This document shows positions 9,966 to 19,172 of a DNA stretch of 34,963 nucleotides, one piece after another. Position 1 is the stretch's first letter; the number at the start of each line of letters is the position of its first letter. Below the pieces are notes generated by a model, which saw nothing but the letters and a program-made list of their open reading frames with translations, was not told where the DNA came from and made no database searches. This DNA comes from an uncultured Flavobacteriaceae bacterium. GTDB taxonomy: Bacteria; Bacteroidota; Bacteroidia; Flavobacteriales; Flavobacteriaceae. The DNA lies in NCBI GenBank assembly GCA_937936275.1, contig CALHCJ010000134.1, positions 1 to 34,963 of the forward strand, read 5' to 3'. The position numbers and the translations under genes were made by a program.

Positions 9966-11840
9966 ATGAATAAAAACGTATTGAGTTTTTGCGCAACAAT
10001 TTTGCTATGCGCAGTAATTACAGCACAGGAATCTGAGAAAGATCCTATTCCTGCTGAGAATTTGGATGAAGTGGTTGTGACCGATTCTCGATTTCCGCTA
10101 AAAAGGGAAAATTCTGGTAAAACAGTCATAAAGATTACATCGGAGGAGCTACAAAGAAATCAAGGAAAATCAATACCTGAGATCATTAATACTAAAAGTG
10201 GTTTTGAAATCGTAGGAAGCAGGGGTAGAGATGGTATTGTTTTAGGTGTTTTTGCCAGAGGCGGTAGAGGTCGCCAAGTATTGATTATTATTGATGGTGT
10301 TCGTGTTGCTGACCCATCTTCATTTTCTTCGGAGTATGATTTACGCTTATTATCAAGCGCAAATGTAGCATCTATTGAAATCATCAAAGGAGCTTCTAGT
10401 ACCCTGTACGGACCTAATGCGGCAACTGCCGTTATCAATATTACTACAAAGAAGGCTTCGAGCCGAAAAATAGCTCTGAACGTATCTTCAAGTGCAGGGA
10501 CAAATCAGACGGCTGTAGACCAAAACTATAATTTGTCTCGATCGTCAAATAGTGCTAAAATTAGCGGTACTTTAAATAAGTTCTCCTATGCCATTGGTGC
10601 TTCGAATACCTATGCCGAAGGCTTATCTGCTTTGGTTACACCAGATAACGAAAAAGATCCTTTTTCTAAAATAAGTGCCGATGTTCGATTAGGATATCGC
10701 TTTTCTGAACATTTTAATTTGATTGTTTATGGCAATCAAACCAAAGTAAAAAATAGTTTTGATGAATCTTTTGGCTTGTCTGATGCTCCTTATCAATTCT
10801 TATCGAAACAAGAGCGGTTAGGAATTTCTTCTCAGTATACCTATACCAACGGATCGTTTAATCTAAATGCTGCTTACGGCGCTTATAATTCAGAAAGTAT
10901 AAGTGCCTTTCCTAATACTTTTGCCGGAGATAATTTTGCAATCGATGCTTTTAATAAATACAAATTCAATGATAATTTATATACTGTTTTAGGCTTAAAT
11001 TATATTGATGACACCGCTGATTTAGCTACCCAGAAAAACTTTACAATATTAGATCCCTATGTGAACTTGGTGTATGTTTCAGACTTTGGACTTAATTTGA
11101 ACACCGGAGCTCGCTTTAATAATCACTCCGAATACGGTGGCAATTTCGTTTTTAATTTGAATCCTTCCTTTGTGGTAAAAACGAAGTCAGGATACATTAA
11201 AGTTTTGAGCTCATACGCTACTTCTTATATAACGCCCAATTTAACACAATTGTTTGGTGCCTTTGGAGCAAATCCTGATTTAGAACCAGAAGAAGATCGA
11301 ACGATCGAAGCTGGGCTTGAATATTTTAGTAATGACCGGTTACGTTTGAGTGCGCTATATTTCAATCGAAAAGAACAAAATTTCATCACTTTTGATCCGA
11401 TAACTTTCGGTAGTATCAATGCTGAGAATACGATTGATGCACAAGGAGTAGAGCTAGAATTGGATTGGAATCCAAACCAGAATATGCAATTCAATGTGAA
11501 CTATACCTTTACAGAACGCAAAGGCGATAACGCAATCCGATTACCAAAAAACAAGGTGAACGCAACTTTTGGTTATCAGTTTTCTAAGCGGACCAATGCT
11601 ACTTTAAGTTATGCTTATATAGGACAACGTTTGGATAGCGATTTTGGAGTTTTTCCTGCGATTGATGTTCCTTTAGATCCGTATAGTATAGTAGACTTGT
11701 ATTTTGGTTATGCGATGATACCCAACAAACTAAATCTATTTTTAAGTGCTTCAAATCTGCTAAACGAAAGTTTTACTGAAGTACTAGGTTTTACTACACG
11801 CGGAAGAAATTTTAGAATGGGCTTTAACCTGACGCTATAA
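9966..11840 (+). CDS. TonB-dependent receptor, probable cobalamin receptor (BtuB-like)
   Basis: 624 aa; signal peptide, NLDEVVVTDSRFPL (TonB-box-like), plug domain IIKGASSTLYGPNAATAVINITTKK, C-terminal RNFRMGFNLTL barrel end; preceded by a cobalamin riboswitch. Confidence 0.95.
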   Translation: MNKNVLSFCATILLCAVITAQESEKDPIPAENLDEVVVTDSRFPLKRENSGKTVIKITSEELQRNQGKSIPEIINTKSGFEIVGSRGRDGIVLGVFARGGRGRQVLIIIDGVRVADPSSFSSEYDLRLLSSANVASIEIIKGASSTLYGPNAATAVINITTKKASSRKIALNVSSSAGTNQTAVDQNYNLSRSSNSAKISGTLNKFSYAIGASNTYAEGLSALVTPDNEKDPFSKISADVRLGYRFSEHFNLIVYGNQTKVKNSFDESFGLSDAPYQFLSKQERLGISSQYTYTNGSFNLNAAYGAYNSESISAFPNTFAGDNFAIDAFNKYKFNDNLYTVLGLNYIDDTADLATQKNFTILDPYVNLVYVSDFGLNLNTGARFNNHSEYGGNFVFNLNPSFVVKTKSGYIKVLSSYATSYITPNLTQLFGAFGANPDLEPEEDRTIEAGLEYFSNDRLRLSALYFNRKEQNFITFDPITFGSINAENTIDAQGVELELDWNPNQNMQFNVNYTFTERKGDNAIRLPKNKVNATFGYQFSKRTNATLSYAYIGQRLDSDFGVFPAIDVPLDPYSIVDLYFGYAMIPNKLNLFLSASNLLNESFTEVLGFTTRGRNFRMGFNLTL

Positions 11841-11846
11841 CAAAAA

Positions 11847-11871
11847 AAGGCTTGAGTTTTGCTCAAGCCTT
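11847..11871. terminator. Bidirectional intrinsic terminator between convergent genes
   Basis: AAGGCTTGAG-TTTTG-CTCAAGCCTT, with an upstream A-run and downstream T-rich tract. Confidence 0.85.
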
Positions 11872-11892
11872 CTCTTTTTACGAGATCTCTTC

Positions 11893-13386
11893 TTACTGAA
11901 TGGCCTCTGGTAATTTCGTGATATACATGTTGTCTTTAATAGAAGAGAACATCTTAGAGTTCGTCATTGGTTTTGCAGCCATTTTAACCGTAAAGTTTCT
12001 TTTACCCGCTCCAGTTATTTGTTCTATCGCCTTGGCGAGTAAAGGCTCATTTTGATCGCCTAAAATTCCTAAGTTTTCTAAATCTTCCTCGAGTTCGATA
12101 TCAGGTAATAATCCACTTGTATAATCAGAGAACCCGTCTGCGTTTTCGTTACGACCGATCAAAGGTTGTATTGCCCAGTTATTACCTTGTCGAATTTTGC
12201 TCTTTCGTTCAGGATTATACACATAAGGGCCAAAATCGCTTTCTCTATCATCAACCATGGTTACGGAAAATTCATTCTTTCCGCGAGTTGCTTCGCCAAT
12301 CTGAATAACCTCCATATAAGGCTCTAGACCATTTATTACCAATTCACTAGCAGATGCAGATCCGTTGGTTGTAATAATGTATACGGTTGATAGATTGAGC
12401 GTGTTGATAGCCGTTCCGGCTGAAGTTTTATCCGCAAAAAATCGTCGAGTTTCGGTGTTGTTATCTCTCAGAATTTCCTGATATTTTTCATTATATCTAG
12501 CGTTTAGAAAAACATCATTTGTATTGGTACCATAAATCATACTGGAAAGAAACAATGAAGTTCTAACAGATCCTCCTGGATTGTACCTAAGATCTAAAAC
12601 CAAATCAGTAACTCCGCTTGATTTGAAACGTCCGAAGGCATCATTCAACTGCTCGTCATATTCGTTGGTAAAGGCGTTATAAATGATATAACCGATTTTT
12701 TTGTCCCCTATTTCAAAAACTTTGTCCAATAAAACAGGATTCTCAGCAAGACCTTGCTCTTTGGTTAGTATGACCTCTACTTCATTGGGCGTTATGGTTC
12801 CTCCAGATATTGTTGCCATATTTAAGGTATACGTATCTTCTTCTCCAAACAATAAATCTCTAAAATTATTGATATCTAAGGTTTGTCCATTCACACCAGT
12901 AAAAATATCACCTCTCTTGATGTCTTTGTTTGCAGCGTCTGACCCAGGAATAATGTATTGTACATAACCAAAAACATCATCACTACCTTGAAAACGTACC
13001 AAACCAAATTCTAATCCATTACTCCTAGAAATTCCAGCCAACTGATTTGTAAGTTCTACATAGTTATCAGAAAAGAAACTAAAACGATCTTCAGAAAACC
13101 GTAATTTATTATCGAAAAAGTTGGCCGGATCTTCTTCCGTCAATAAAAACTCCGTGTAGCTTTCAACGCCTTCTGTAGTGTTTGGAAACTTGTCATCAGC
13201 TAAATCTGCTACATCAGCTTGCCAAAAATACCAGAAATTCATAGCCTTCCACATAAAGTCTTGAACTTCAACACCTGCATCAGGATCAGGATTTACCGTC
13301 TCTGGAGCACTTATGCCATCATCACTCTTGTTGCAGGAGAGACCTAAAAAGAGTACAAGTATCCAGCTTAATTTCAAATTCTTCAT
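11893..13386 (-). CDS. S41 family peptidase lipoprotein (PDZ-containing)
   Basis: 497 aa; lipobox LGLSCNKSD; PDZ-like GDIFTGVNGQTLD; S41 motifs LVLDLRYNPGGSV, TNGSASASELVINGL, GEATRGKNEF. Confidence 0.92.
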   Translation of the reverse strand: MKNLKLSWILVLFLGLSCNKSDDGISAPETVNPDPDAGVEVQDFMWKAMNFWYFWQADVADLADDKFPNTTEGVESYTEFLLTEEDPANFFDNKLRFSEDRFSFFSDNYVELTNQLAGISRSNGLEFGLVRFQGSDDVFGYVQYIIPGSDAANKDIKRGDIFTGVNGQTLDINNFRDLLFGEEDTYTLNMATISGGTITPNEVEVILTKEQGLAENPVLLDKVFEIGDKKIGYIIYNAFTNEYDEQLNDAFGRFKSSGVTDLVLDLRYNPGGSVRTSLFLSSMIYGTNTNDVFLNARYNEKYQEILRDNNTETRRFFADKTSAGTAINTLNLSTVYIITTNGSASASELVINGLEPYMEVIQIGEATRGKNEFSVTMVDDRESDFGPYVYNPERKSKIRQGNNWAIQPLIGRNENADGFSDYTSGLLPDIELEEDLENLGILGDQNEPLLAKAIEQITGAGKRNFTVKMAAKPMTNSKMFSSIKDNMYITKLPEAIQ

Positions 13387-13443
13387 TTCTTAGTTTTACT
13401 ACAATAATTTACGCCGTGTTATAGCTTCAACGTAAGTTTCCTA

Positions 13444-14970
13444 CTATTTATTTGAAGACTGAGGAGCTTTCATTACCCCATCCATCAACATCATATTGTT
13501 CGTAGCTTTCATAACTGAAGAACTGGAAATTAAATCAATTGGAAATATAGGCTCAAAGCTAGATTTTGAAGTGTTACCAGCAATTACATTTAAAGCTAAA
13601 GCTAATAATGGCTCTTGTGGTTCACCAAGCACACCCAAGTTTGCAATATCTTCACGCAATTCATTGTCAGGTTGCAATCCACCAGTGTAATCTGAGAAAC
13701 CATCTGCATTCTCGTTTCTTCCCAAAAGCGGTTGAATTGCCCATTGATTATCAGGGTTAATGTTATCTTCACGATCAGCGTCATAAAAGAAGTTATTTGC
13801 CCTGTCATCAACAAAAGTTATAGAAAATTCATTTTTTCCAACAGTGGTAGTACCAATTTGAATAACATCAACATAAGGTTCTAAACCATTTATTACTAAT
13901 TCACTTGCAGAAGCAGTAGAACTTGAAGTTATTACGTATACTCTATTAAGATCTAAAGCATTAATCGGCGAACCGTCAATAGTAGTAGCGACAAAATTGC
14001 TTTCACCATCTCCTGGATCAAATGTGGACTGAATTTTCTGGTTGTATCTAGCTTTTAAGAAAAGCTCGTTGGTTTTAGTTCCGTAGATAGAACTAGCAAT
14101 TTGAATGGCAGAAGAAACACGACCACCACCGTTATACCTGAAGTCTAGAATAACTTCATTGACTCCAGCCGCTTTAAATTCACCAAAAGCATCATTCAAC
14201 TGCTCATCGAAGTCAGCAACGAATGAATTGTACATGAGGTATCCAATTTTGATTCCACCTTCTTCAATCACTTTTTTGATTAACACAGGGTTTTCAGTAA
14301 ACCCTTCTTCTTTAGTCAAAGAAAGTACTCTTCCGCTTGGTGAGATGGTATTGTTTTCTAAGACAGCAAAGTTCATATCATAGGTGTCTAAGTCTCCAAA
14401 CAACAAATCAATATAATTGTCTAGCGTAAGATTAGTACCATTTATTCCTATAAAAATATCTCCACGTCTAATATCTTTTCCATCCGCATCAGAACCTGGC
14501 ACTATATATCTAACAAAACCAAAAATATCTCTGTCATCGCCATATCTGCCTAAACCGAATTCAACACCATCGCTTTTTGATACGCCTTGAAAACGCTGTA
14601 CCAGATCCTTATAATTTTCACTTAAGAAACTAAACCGATCTATGGCAGCGTCTTCTCCAACAATATTTTCATGTTGATAACATATTTTATAGAAAAAGTC
14701 AGCGGGATCATTTTCTGACGATAAGAATTCGGCATAGTCCGCTTCTACATCATCTTTGGTGTCCGCTAGATCAGCGACATCTGCTTGCCAAAAATAGAAA
14801 GCATTCATAGCTTCCCACATAAAATCTTGAACAGGAAAATCAGCAACTAATTTTACTTCGGGATTATCACCTTCACCGTCTGGGTTATCTGGAGTTACAG
14901 GATCATCATCATTACTACAACTACTAAAAACAAATCCGATAGCTAGGAACAACAAGAGGTACTTTTTCAT
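13444..14970 (-). CDS. S41 family peptidase lipoprotein (paralogue of the downstream gene)
   Basis: 508 aa; lipobox FSSCSNDDD; VILDFRYNGGGRV, SSSTASASELVINGLEPYVDVIQIG, TTVGKNEF; high similarity to the 11893-13386 product. Confidence 0.92.
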   Translation of the reverse strand: MKKYLLLFLAIGFVFSSCSNDDDPVTPDNPDGEGDNPEVKLVADFPVQDFMWEAMNAFYFWQADVADLADTKDDVEADYAEFLSSENDPADFFYKICYQHENIVGEDAAIDRFSFLSENYKDLVQRFQGVSKSDGVEFGLGRYGDDRDIFGFVRYIVPGSDADGKDIRRGDIFIGINGTNLTLDNYIDLLFGDLDTYDMNFAVLENNTISPSGRVLSLTKEEGFTENPVLIKKVIEEGGIKIGYLMYNSFVADFDEQLNDAFGEFKAAGVNEVILDFRYNGGGRVSSAIQIASSIYGTKTNELFLKARYNQKIQSTFDPGDGESNFVATTIDGSPINALDLNRVYVITSSSTASASELVINGLEPYVDVIQIGTTTVGKNEFSITFVDDRANNFFYDADREDNINPDNQWAIQPLLGRNENADGFSDYTGGLQPDNELREDIANLGVLGEPQEPLLALALNVIAGNTSKSSFEPIFPIDLISSSSVMKATNNMMLMDGVMKAPQSSNK

Positions 14971-15239
14971 TTTCTTTTTTTTAAAGATTTCTATTATTAG
15001 GTCGGTACTAGATTAAAACATTACAATTGCACTAATACGAACCTGATTACTGAACAACTTAATTCTCAAAAACCCTACCATTTTTCACAATGTATTAGTT
15101 TTGGAATATTGGCTCATTCAATAAGATACTTTCATACACTTTGTACGTGCCTAAATTAGGGACATTAGCACAAAAAAAAAATTATTTGTAACAAAATTCG
15201 TTATACTTCGTCTTCCTATTGTAAACGGCTAAGAGCAGC

Positions 15240-15773
15240 TTGCAAAACATCAACCAACTCATAATGCAGCAGTCAGAATTTTTAAATGTGGTCATGCCTT
15301 TTAAGGATAAGCTCTATAGACTAGCAAAGCGCTTGCTAGTATCGACTGAAGAGGCTGAAGACGCAACTCAAGAGATTCTTTTGAAATTATGGTCGAAGAA
15401 AAAATCGATGGAGACGTATAAAAATGTAGAGGCTTTTGCCATGACCATGACAAAGAACTTTTGTTTAGATCGTTTAAAATCAAAGCAAGCTGGAAATTTG
15501 AAGTTGGTACATAGCAATTATGAAGAAAAGGGAAGCCAGTTACAAACTCAAATTGAAGCAAAAGACAGTGTAAATTGGGTAGAACGGATTATGGAGGAGT
15601 TACCAGAACAACAAAAGATGGTATTACAACTTCGAGATGTGGAGGAGTATAATTACGATGAAATATCAGAAATGCTTGATATGCAACCTACAGCGGTTCG
15701 TGTTGCCTTATCAAGAGCAAGAAAAACAGTAAGAGAAAAATTAGTTCAAAAACATAATTATGGAATTGGATAA
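15240..15773 (+). CDS. RNA polymerase ECF-type sigma factor (sigma-70 family)
   Basis: Region 2 (LYRLAKRLLVSTEEAEDATQEILLKLW) and region 4 (LPEQQKMVLQLRDVEEYNYDEISEMLDMQPTAVRVALSRARKTVREKL). Start could be the in-frame ATG at 15264 (MQQSEFL). Confidence 0.95.
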   Translation: MQNINQLIMQQSEFLNVVMPFKDKLYRLAKRLLVSTEEAEDATQEILLKLWSKKKSMETYKNVEAFAMTMTKNFCLDRLKSKQAGNLKLVHSNYEEKGSQLQTQIEAKDSVNWVERIMEELPEQQKMVLQLRDVEEYNYDEISEMLDMQPTAVRVALSRARKTVREKLVQKHNYGIG

Positions 15774-16215
15774 GATTGAGAAATTAATAGAAAAATATCT
15801 TGAAGCAGAGACCACGGTAGCTGAAGAGAAAGCTTTGAAAGCTTACTTCACAGAAGAAAAGGTTGCAGCTCATTTGGAGGAATATAAGCCCATGTTTCAA
15901 TATTTTTCAAGTGCTAAAGAAGAGCAGTTCACGCAGCAAGTAAGTTTAGATAGTATTGCCAGTGTAACTGAGAAAAGAAGAAAGTTCAGTTATAAGTGGT
16001 TGTCGGTAGCAGCAGTAGGTTTATTGTTTTTTGGCATCTATTTTGGTAATGTATACAGAGAAAAGCAAATTGAGAAAGAAAAAGCACAAATTGCTTATGA
16101 GCAAACGAAGGAAGCTTTAAATCTGTTAGCAGAAAATTTCAGTAAAGGCACTGAAAAAGTGGCGTATCTAAATCAGTTTGAAGAAACAAGACAGAAAATT
16201 TATAATAAAAAATAG
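15760..16215 (+). CDS. putative anti-sigma factor, single TM segment
   Basis: 151 aa; overlaps the sigma factor stop by 14 nt; cytosolic N-terminus, one central TM (WLSVAAVGLLFFGIYFG), coiled C-terminus. Role inferred from position and topology. Confidence 0.75.
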   Translation: MELDKIEKLIEKYLEAETTVAEEKALKAYFTEEKVAAHLEEYKPMFQYFSSAKEEQFTQQVSLDSIASVTEKRRKFSYKWLSVAAVGLLFFGIYFGNVYREKQIEKEKAQIAYEQTKEALNLLAENFSKGTEKVAYLNQFEETRQKIYNKK

Positions 16216-16236
16216 TAAACACTTAATAAACAAAAC

Positions 16237-16779
16237 ATGAAAAAGTTCCTAGTAATAATAGTAGTAGCACTATTGCCCTTCACGGGGTTCTCACAGTCGA
16301 TTTTCGATAAGTATGAAGATTTAGATGAGGTTAGTGCTGTGGTGGTAAGTAAAGCTATGTTTGATCTTCTGGTGCGAATGGATGTAGATGTAGATGATCC
16401 AGAGGCTCAAGAATATATGGATATGGCCCAGAATTTGACAGGTTTGAAAGTTTTTAGTACTGAAGATGCTAAAGTTTCAGCTGATATGAAAGCAACAGTT
16501 TCTAAATACCTTAAATCAGCTTCTATGGAAGAGCTAATGAGGGTAAAAGATAAAGATGCCAATGTGAAATTTTATATCCGAAATGGTAAAGATAAAGATC
16601 ACGTGAGCGAATTGTTAATGTTTGTCACAGGAATGAAAAACGTTGACATTGACATGAACGGAAGAAAATTCGAAACGGTCTTATTATCCTTAACAGGTGA
16701 TATCGACCTCAATAAAATAGGCGCATTGACTAAGAAAATGAATCTTCCTGAAGAATTAAATAAAGCAGGAAAACAATAG
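16237..16779 (+). CDS. DUF4252-like secreted protein
   Basis: 180 aa with signal peptide; SIFDKYEDLDEVSAVVVSK...MRVKDKDANVKFYI; paralogue immediately downstream. Confidence 0.82.
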   Translation: MKKFLVIIVVALLPFTGFSQSIFDKYEDLDEVSAVVVSKAMFDLLVRMDVDVDDPEAQEYMDMAQNLTGLKVFSTEDAKVSADMKATVSKYLKSASMEELMRVKDKDANVKFYIRNGKDKDHVSELLMFVTGMKNVDIDMNGRKFETVLLSLTGDIDLNKIGALTKKMNLPEELNKAGKQ

Positions 16780-16847
16780 TAGTATAATAATTATTTCATC
16801 AATCAATTTTTAATCAATCCCAATAATCCCTACAAAATAGGAAAGGG

Positions 16848-17402
16848 ATGTCAAAACAAACAGTCATGAGAAAACTTAGTTTAGTAGTAGCAATTGCAAT
16901 TTTACCATTATTTGGTTTTTCACAATCCATCTTTGATAAGTATGAAGATATGGATGAGGTGGGCACTGTAGTCGTCAATAAAGGTATGATCGATTTGGTT
17001 TCAAAAATCGGAAGTATGACCGATGACAGAGAAGCACAAGAATTTGCCGAAGTAGCCAAAGGAATTAACGGGATAAAGGTATTTATTACGGAAGACAAAG
17101 GAGTCGCTTCTAGTATGTCAGCCACCGTTAAGAAGTATTTAAAGTCTTCTTCAATGGAAGAATTGATGCGGGTGAAAGACAAAGATGTTAATGTAAAATT
17201 TTATATCAAAAGCGGGAAAGACGAAGATCATGTGAGAGAATTGTTAATGTTCGTTTCTGGAATGAAGGATGTTGATATTGATGGTCGTAAGTTTGAAACA
17301 GTTTTGGTTTCTATGACTGGTGATATCGATTTAAATCAAATTGGTGCCATTACAAATAAAATGAATTTGCCGGACGATTTAAAGAAGGCTGAGAGACAAT
17401 AA
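16848..17402 (+). CDS. DUF4252-like secreted protein (paralogue)
   Basis: Closely similar to 16237-16779. Start more likely the in-frame ATG at 16866 (MRKLSLVVAIAILPLFGFSQ, signal peptide). Confidence 0.82.
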   Translation: MSKQTVMRKLSLVVAIAILPLFGFSQSIFDKYEDMDEVGTVVVNKGMIDLVSKIGSMTDDREAQEFAEVAKGINGIKVFITEDKGVASSMSATVKKYLKSSSMEELMRVKDKDVNVKFYIKSGKDEDHVRELLMFVSGMKDVDIDGRKFETVLVSMTGDIDLNQIGAITNKMNLPDDLKKAERQ

Positions 17403-17491
17403 ATTAAGAGTTTTATCGGTAGTCCTAGATTGTAAGCCCAAGGGTAATACAAATTAGGACTACCTGCTTAACTTAACTAAAACACAAGAAC

Positions 17492-18031
17492 ATGAAAAAT
17501 ATTTATCACATTGTATTCCTTGCATTTATTGCGGTATGTACCGCGTGTTCTTCTACACAAAGTTTACAAGAGTATTATGTAGATAGTGCTGAGAATCCTA
17601 ATTTTCTCTCTATTGATGTTCCTACAAGTATTTTAAATTTAGAGAAAGCCGATTTGACCGAGAAACAAAGAGAGGCACTAGAATCGTTACAAAAATTAAA
17701 TATTCTTGCTTTTAAAAAAACGGGGAAAAACTTGGATGCTTATCAAGTTGAAAAAACGAAAGTAAAAGCAATTCTAAAGAACAAAGAGTTCAATGAATTG
17801 ATGCGTATGAACACCCCATATGGTAAGGCAACGGTAAAGTATTTAGGAGATACAGGTGCTATTGATGAGGTAATCGTTTATGGTGATAATAAAGAAAAAG
17901 GATTTCTCTTAGTGAGAGTGTTAGGAAATGACATGAACCCTGCGAACATGATGCAACTTTTAGAAGCAATTCAAAAGTCGGATTACAAAGGTGAGGGTTT
18001 TGGCCAATTAGAAGATCTTTTTAAGGGGTAA
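17492..18031 (+). CDS. DUF4252-like lipoprotein (divergent third member)
   Basis: 179 aa; lipobox VCTACSST; C-terminal ELMRMNTPYGKATVKYLGDTGAIDEVIVYGDNKEKGFLLVRVLGND resembles the two upstream paralogues. Confidence 0.75.
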   Translation: MKNIYHIVFLAFIAVCTACSSTQSLQEYYVDSAENPNFLSIDVPTSILNLEKADLTEKQREALESLQKLNILAFKKTGKNLDAYQVEKTKVKAILKNKEFNELMRMNTPYGKATVKYLGDTGAIDEVIVYGDNKEKGFLLVRVLGNDMNPANMMQLLEAIQKSDYKGEGFGQLEDLFKG

Positions 18032-18054
18032 AAGAAAAATTATAAAGTGTTTTT

Positions 18055-18087
18055 AAAGTCCATTTTGGAAATTCCAAAATGGACTTT
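18055..18087 (+). terminator. Intrinsic terminator of the ECF sigma/DUF4252 operon
   Basis: AAAGTCCATTTTGG-AAATT-CCAAAATGGACTTT perfect 14-bp stem followed by TTATATT. Confidence 0.85.
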
Positions 18088-18199
18088 TATATTATGAAAC
18101 GATCATTTAATTGATAAAATGAAAAATAATTGTGACCTTCTCTATATATTGGTGTCTTAAAATAAAAATATTAACCCTTAAAAAACACTATAATACATT

Positions 18200-19009
18200 A
18201 TGGAAGATGCGCAAATCTGGATTGACAAAGGAATAGATTTCATTGTAGAATTTGGCCCGAAATTACTTGGAGCTATAGTTATCTACATTATCGGTTCTTG
18301 GGTCATTAAAAAATTAATGAAACTCTTGAGAAAAGGGATGACCGCTCAAGAATATGATAAATCATTACAAAAATTTCTGTTAAGCTTAGCAAAATGGGCA
18401 CTTACTATATTTTTGATAATAACTGTTATTTCTACTTTAGGTGTAGAAACTACGAGTTTAGCAGCAGTAATTGCCGCTGCAGGTTTAGCCATTGGTTTGG
18501 CATTGCAAGGTTCTCTTTCCAATTTTGCTGGAGGAGTCTTAATTATTATTTTTAAACCTTATAAAATTGGTGATTTGGTAGAGGCACAAGGTGTTTTGGG
18601 TTCTGTAAAAGAAATTGAAATTTTCACTACTAAATTGATCACACCTCAAAATAAATTGGCTATCGTACCAAATGGGGCTATGGCTAATGGAAACATTATC
18701 AACTATACTGCGGAAGGTAAAATGCGAGTAGATACAACCGTAGGTATCGGTTACGGAGAAGATATTAAAAAAGCAAAAGATGTGCTTTTAGAAATGCTAA
18801 AATCAAACCCTAAAGTTCTTCAAGATCCCGCTCCATCGGTAAATGTTGAAAATCTAGGCGATAGCTCTGTAGATTTGGCAGTAAGACCGTTTTGCAAACC
18901 AGAAGATTATTGGGATGTTTTCTTTGCGACTGTTGAAGGTAGTAAACTTGCTTTAGATAAGGCCAACATTGAAATTCCTTATCCACACGAAGTTCAAATT
19001 AATAAGTAA
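18200..19009 (+). CDS. small-conductance mechanosensitive channel, MscS family
   Basis: 269 aa; TM3/beta region AAVIAAAGLAIGLALQGSLSNFAGGVLIIIFKPYKIGDLVEAQGVLGSVKEIEIFTT, IVPNGAMANGNIINYT. Confidence 0.96.
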   Translation: MEDAQIWIDKGIDFIVEFGPKLLGAIVIYIIGSWVIKKLMKLLRKGMTAQEYDKSLQKFLLSLAKWALTIFLIITVISTLGVETTSLAAVIAAAGLAIGLALQGSLSNFAGGVLIIIFKPYKIGDLVEAQGVLGSVKEIEIFTTKLITPQNKLAIVPNGAMANGNIINYTAEGKMRVDTTVGIGYGEDIKKAKDVLLEMLKSNPKVLQDPAPSVNVENLGDSSVDLAVRPFCKPEDYWDVFFATVEGSKLALDKANIEIPYPHEVQINK

Positions 19010-19029
19010 ATTTTAAAATTTACTATAAT

Positions 19030-19062
19030 AAAAGCCTCATTATATGAAATAATGAGGCTTTT
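19030..19062. terminator. Bidirectional intrinsic terminator
   Basis: AAAAGCCTCATTAT-ATGAA-ATAATGAGGCTTTT perfect 14-bp stem. Confidence 0.85.
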
Positions 19063-19172
19063 ATATTTTTGCTCTATTATCGAAACTTAAATCTTTCGAT
19101 CCTTGCTTGCAAACCCAAAGTAAATTGACTTTTATCTCTTACAGGCTTTCCATGAAGTTGGCGGTATAGCAA

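Noticed and set aside
9881-10129. 82-aa minus-strand ORF overlapping the riboswitch 3' end and receptor start
   Set aside because: Antisense to the TonB receptor signal peptide; no homology-like motifs; better explained as chance.
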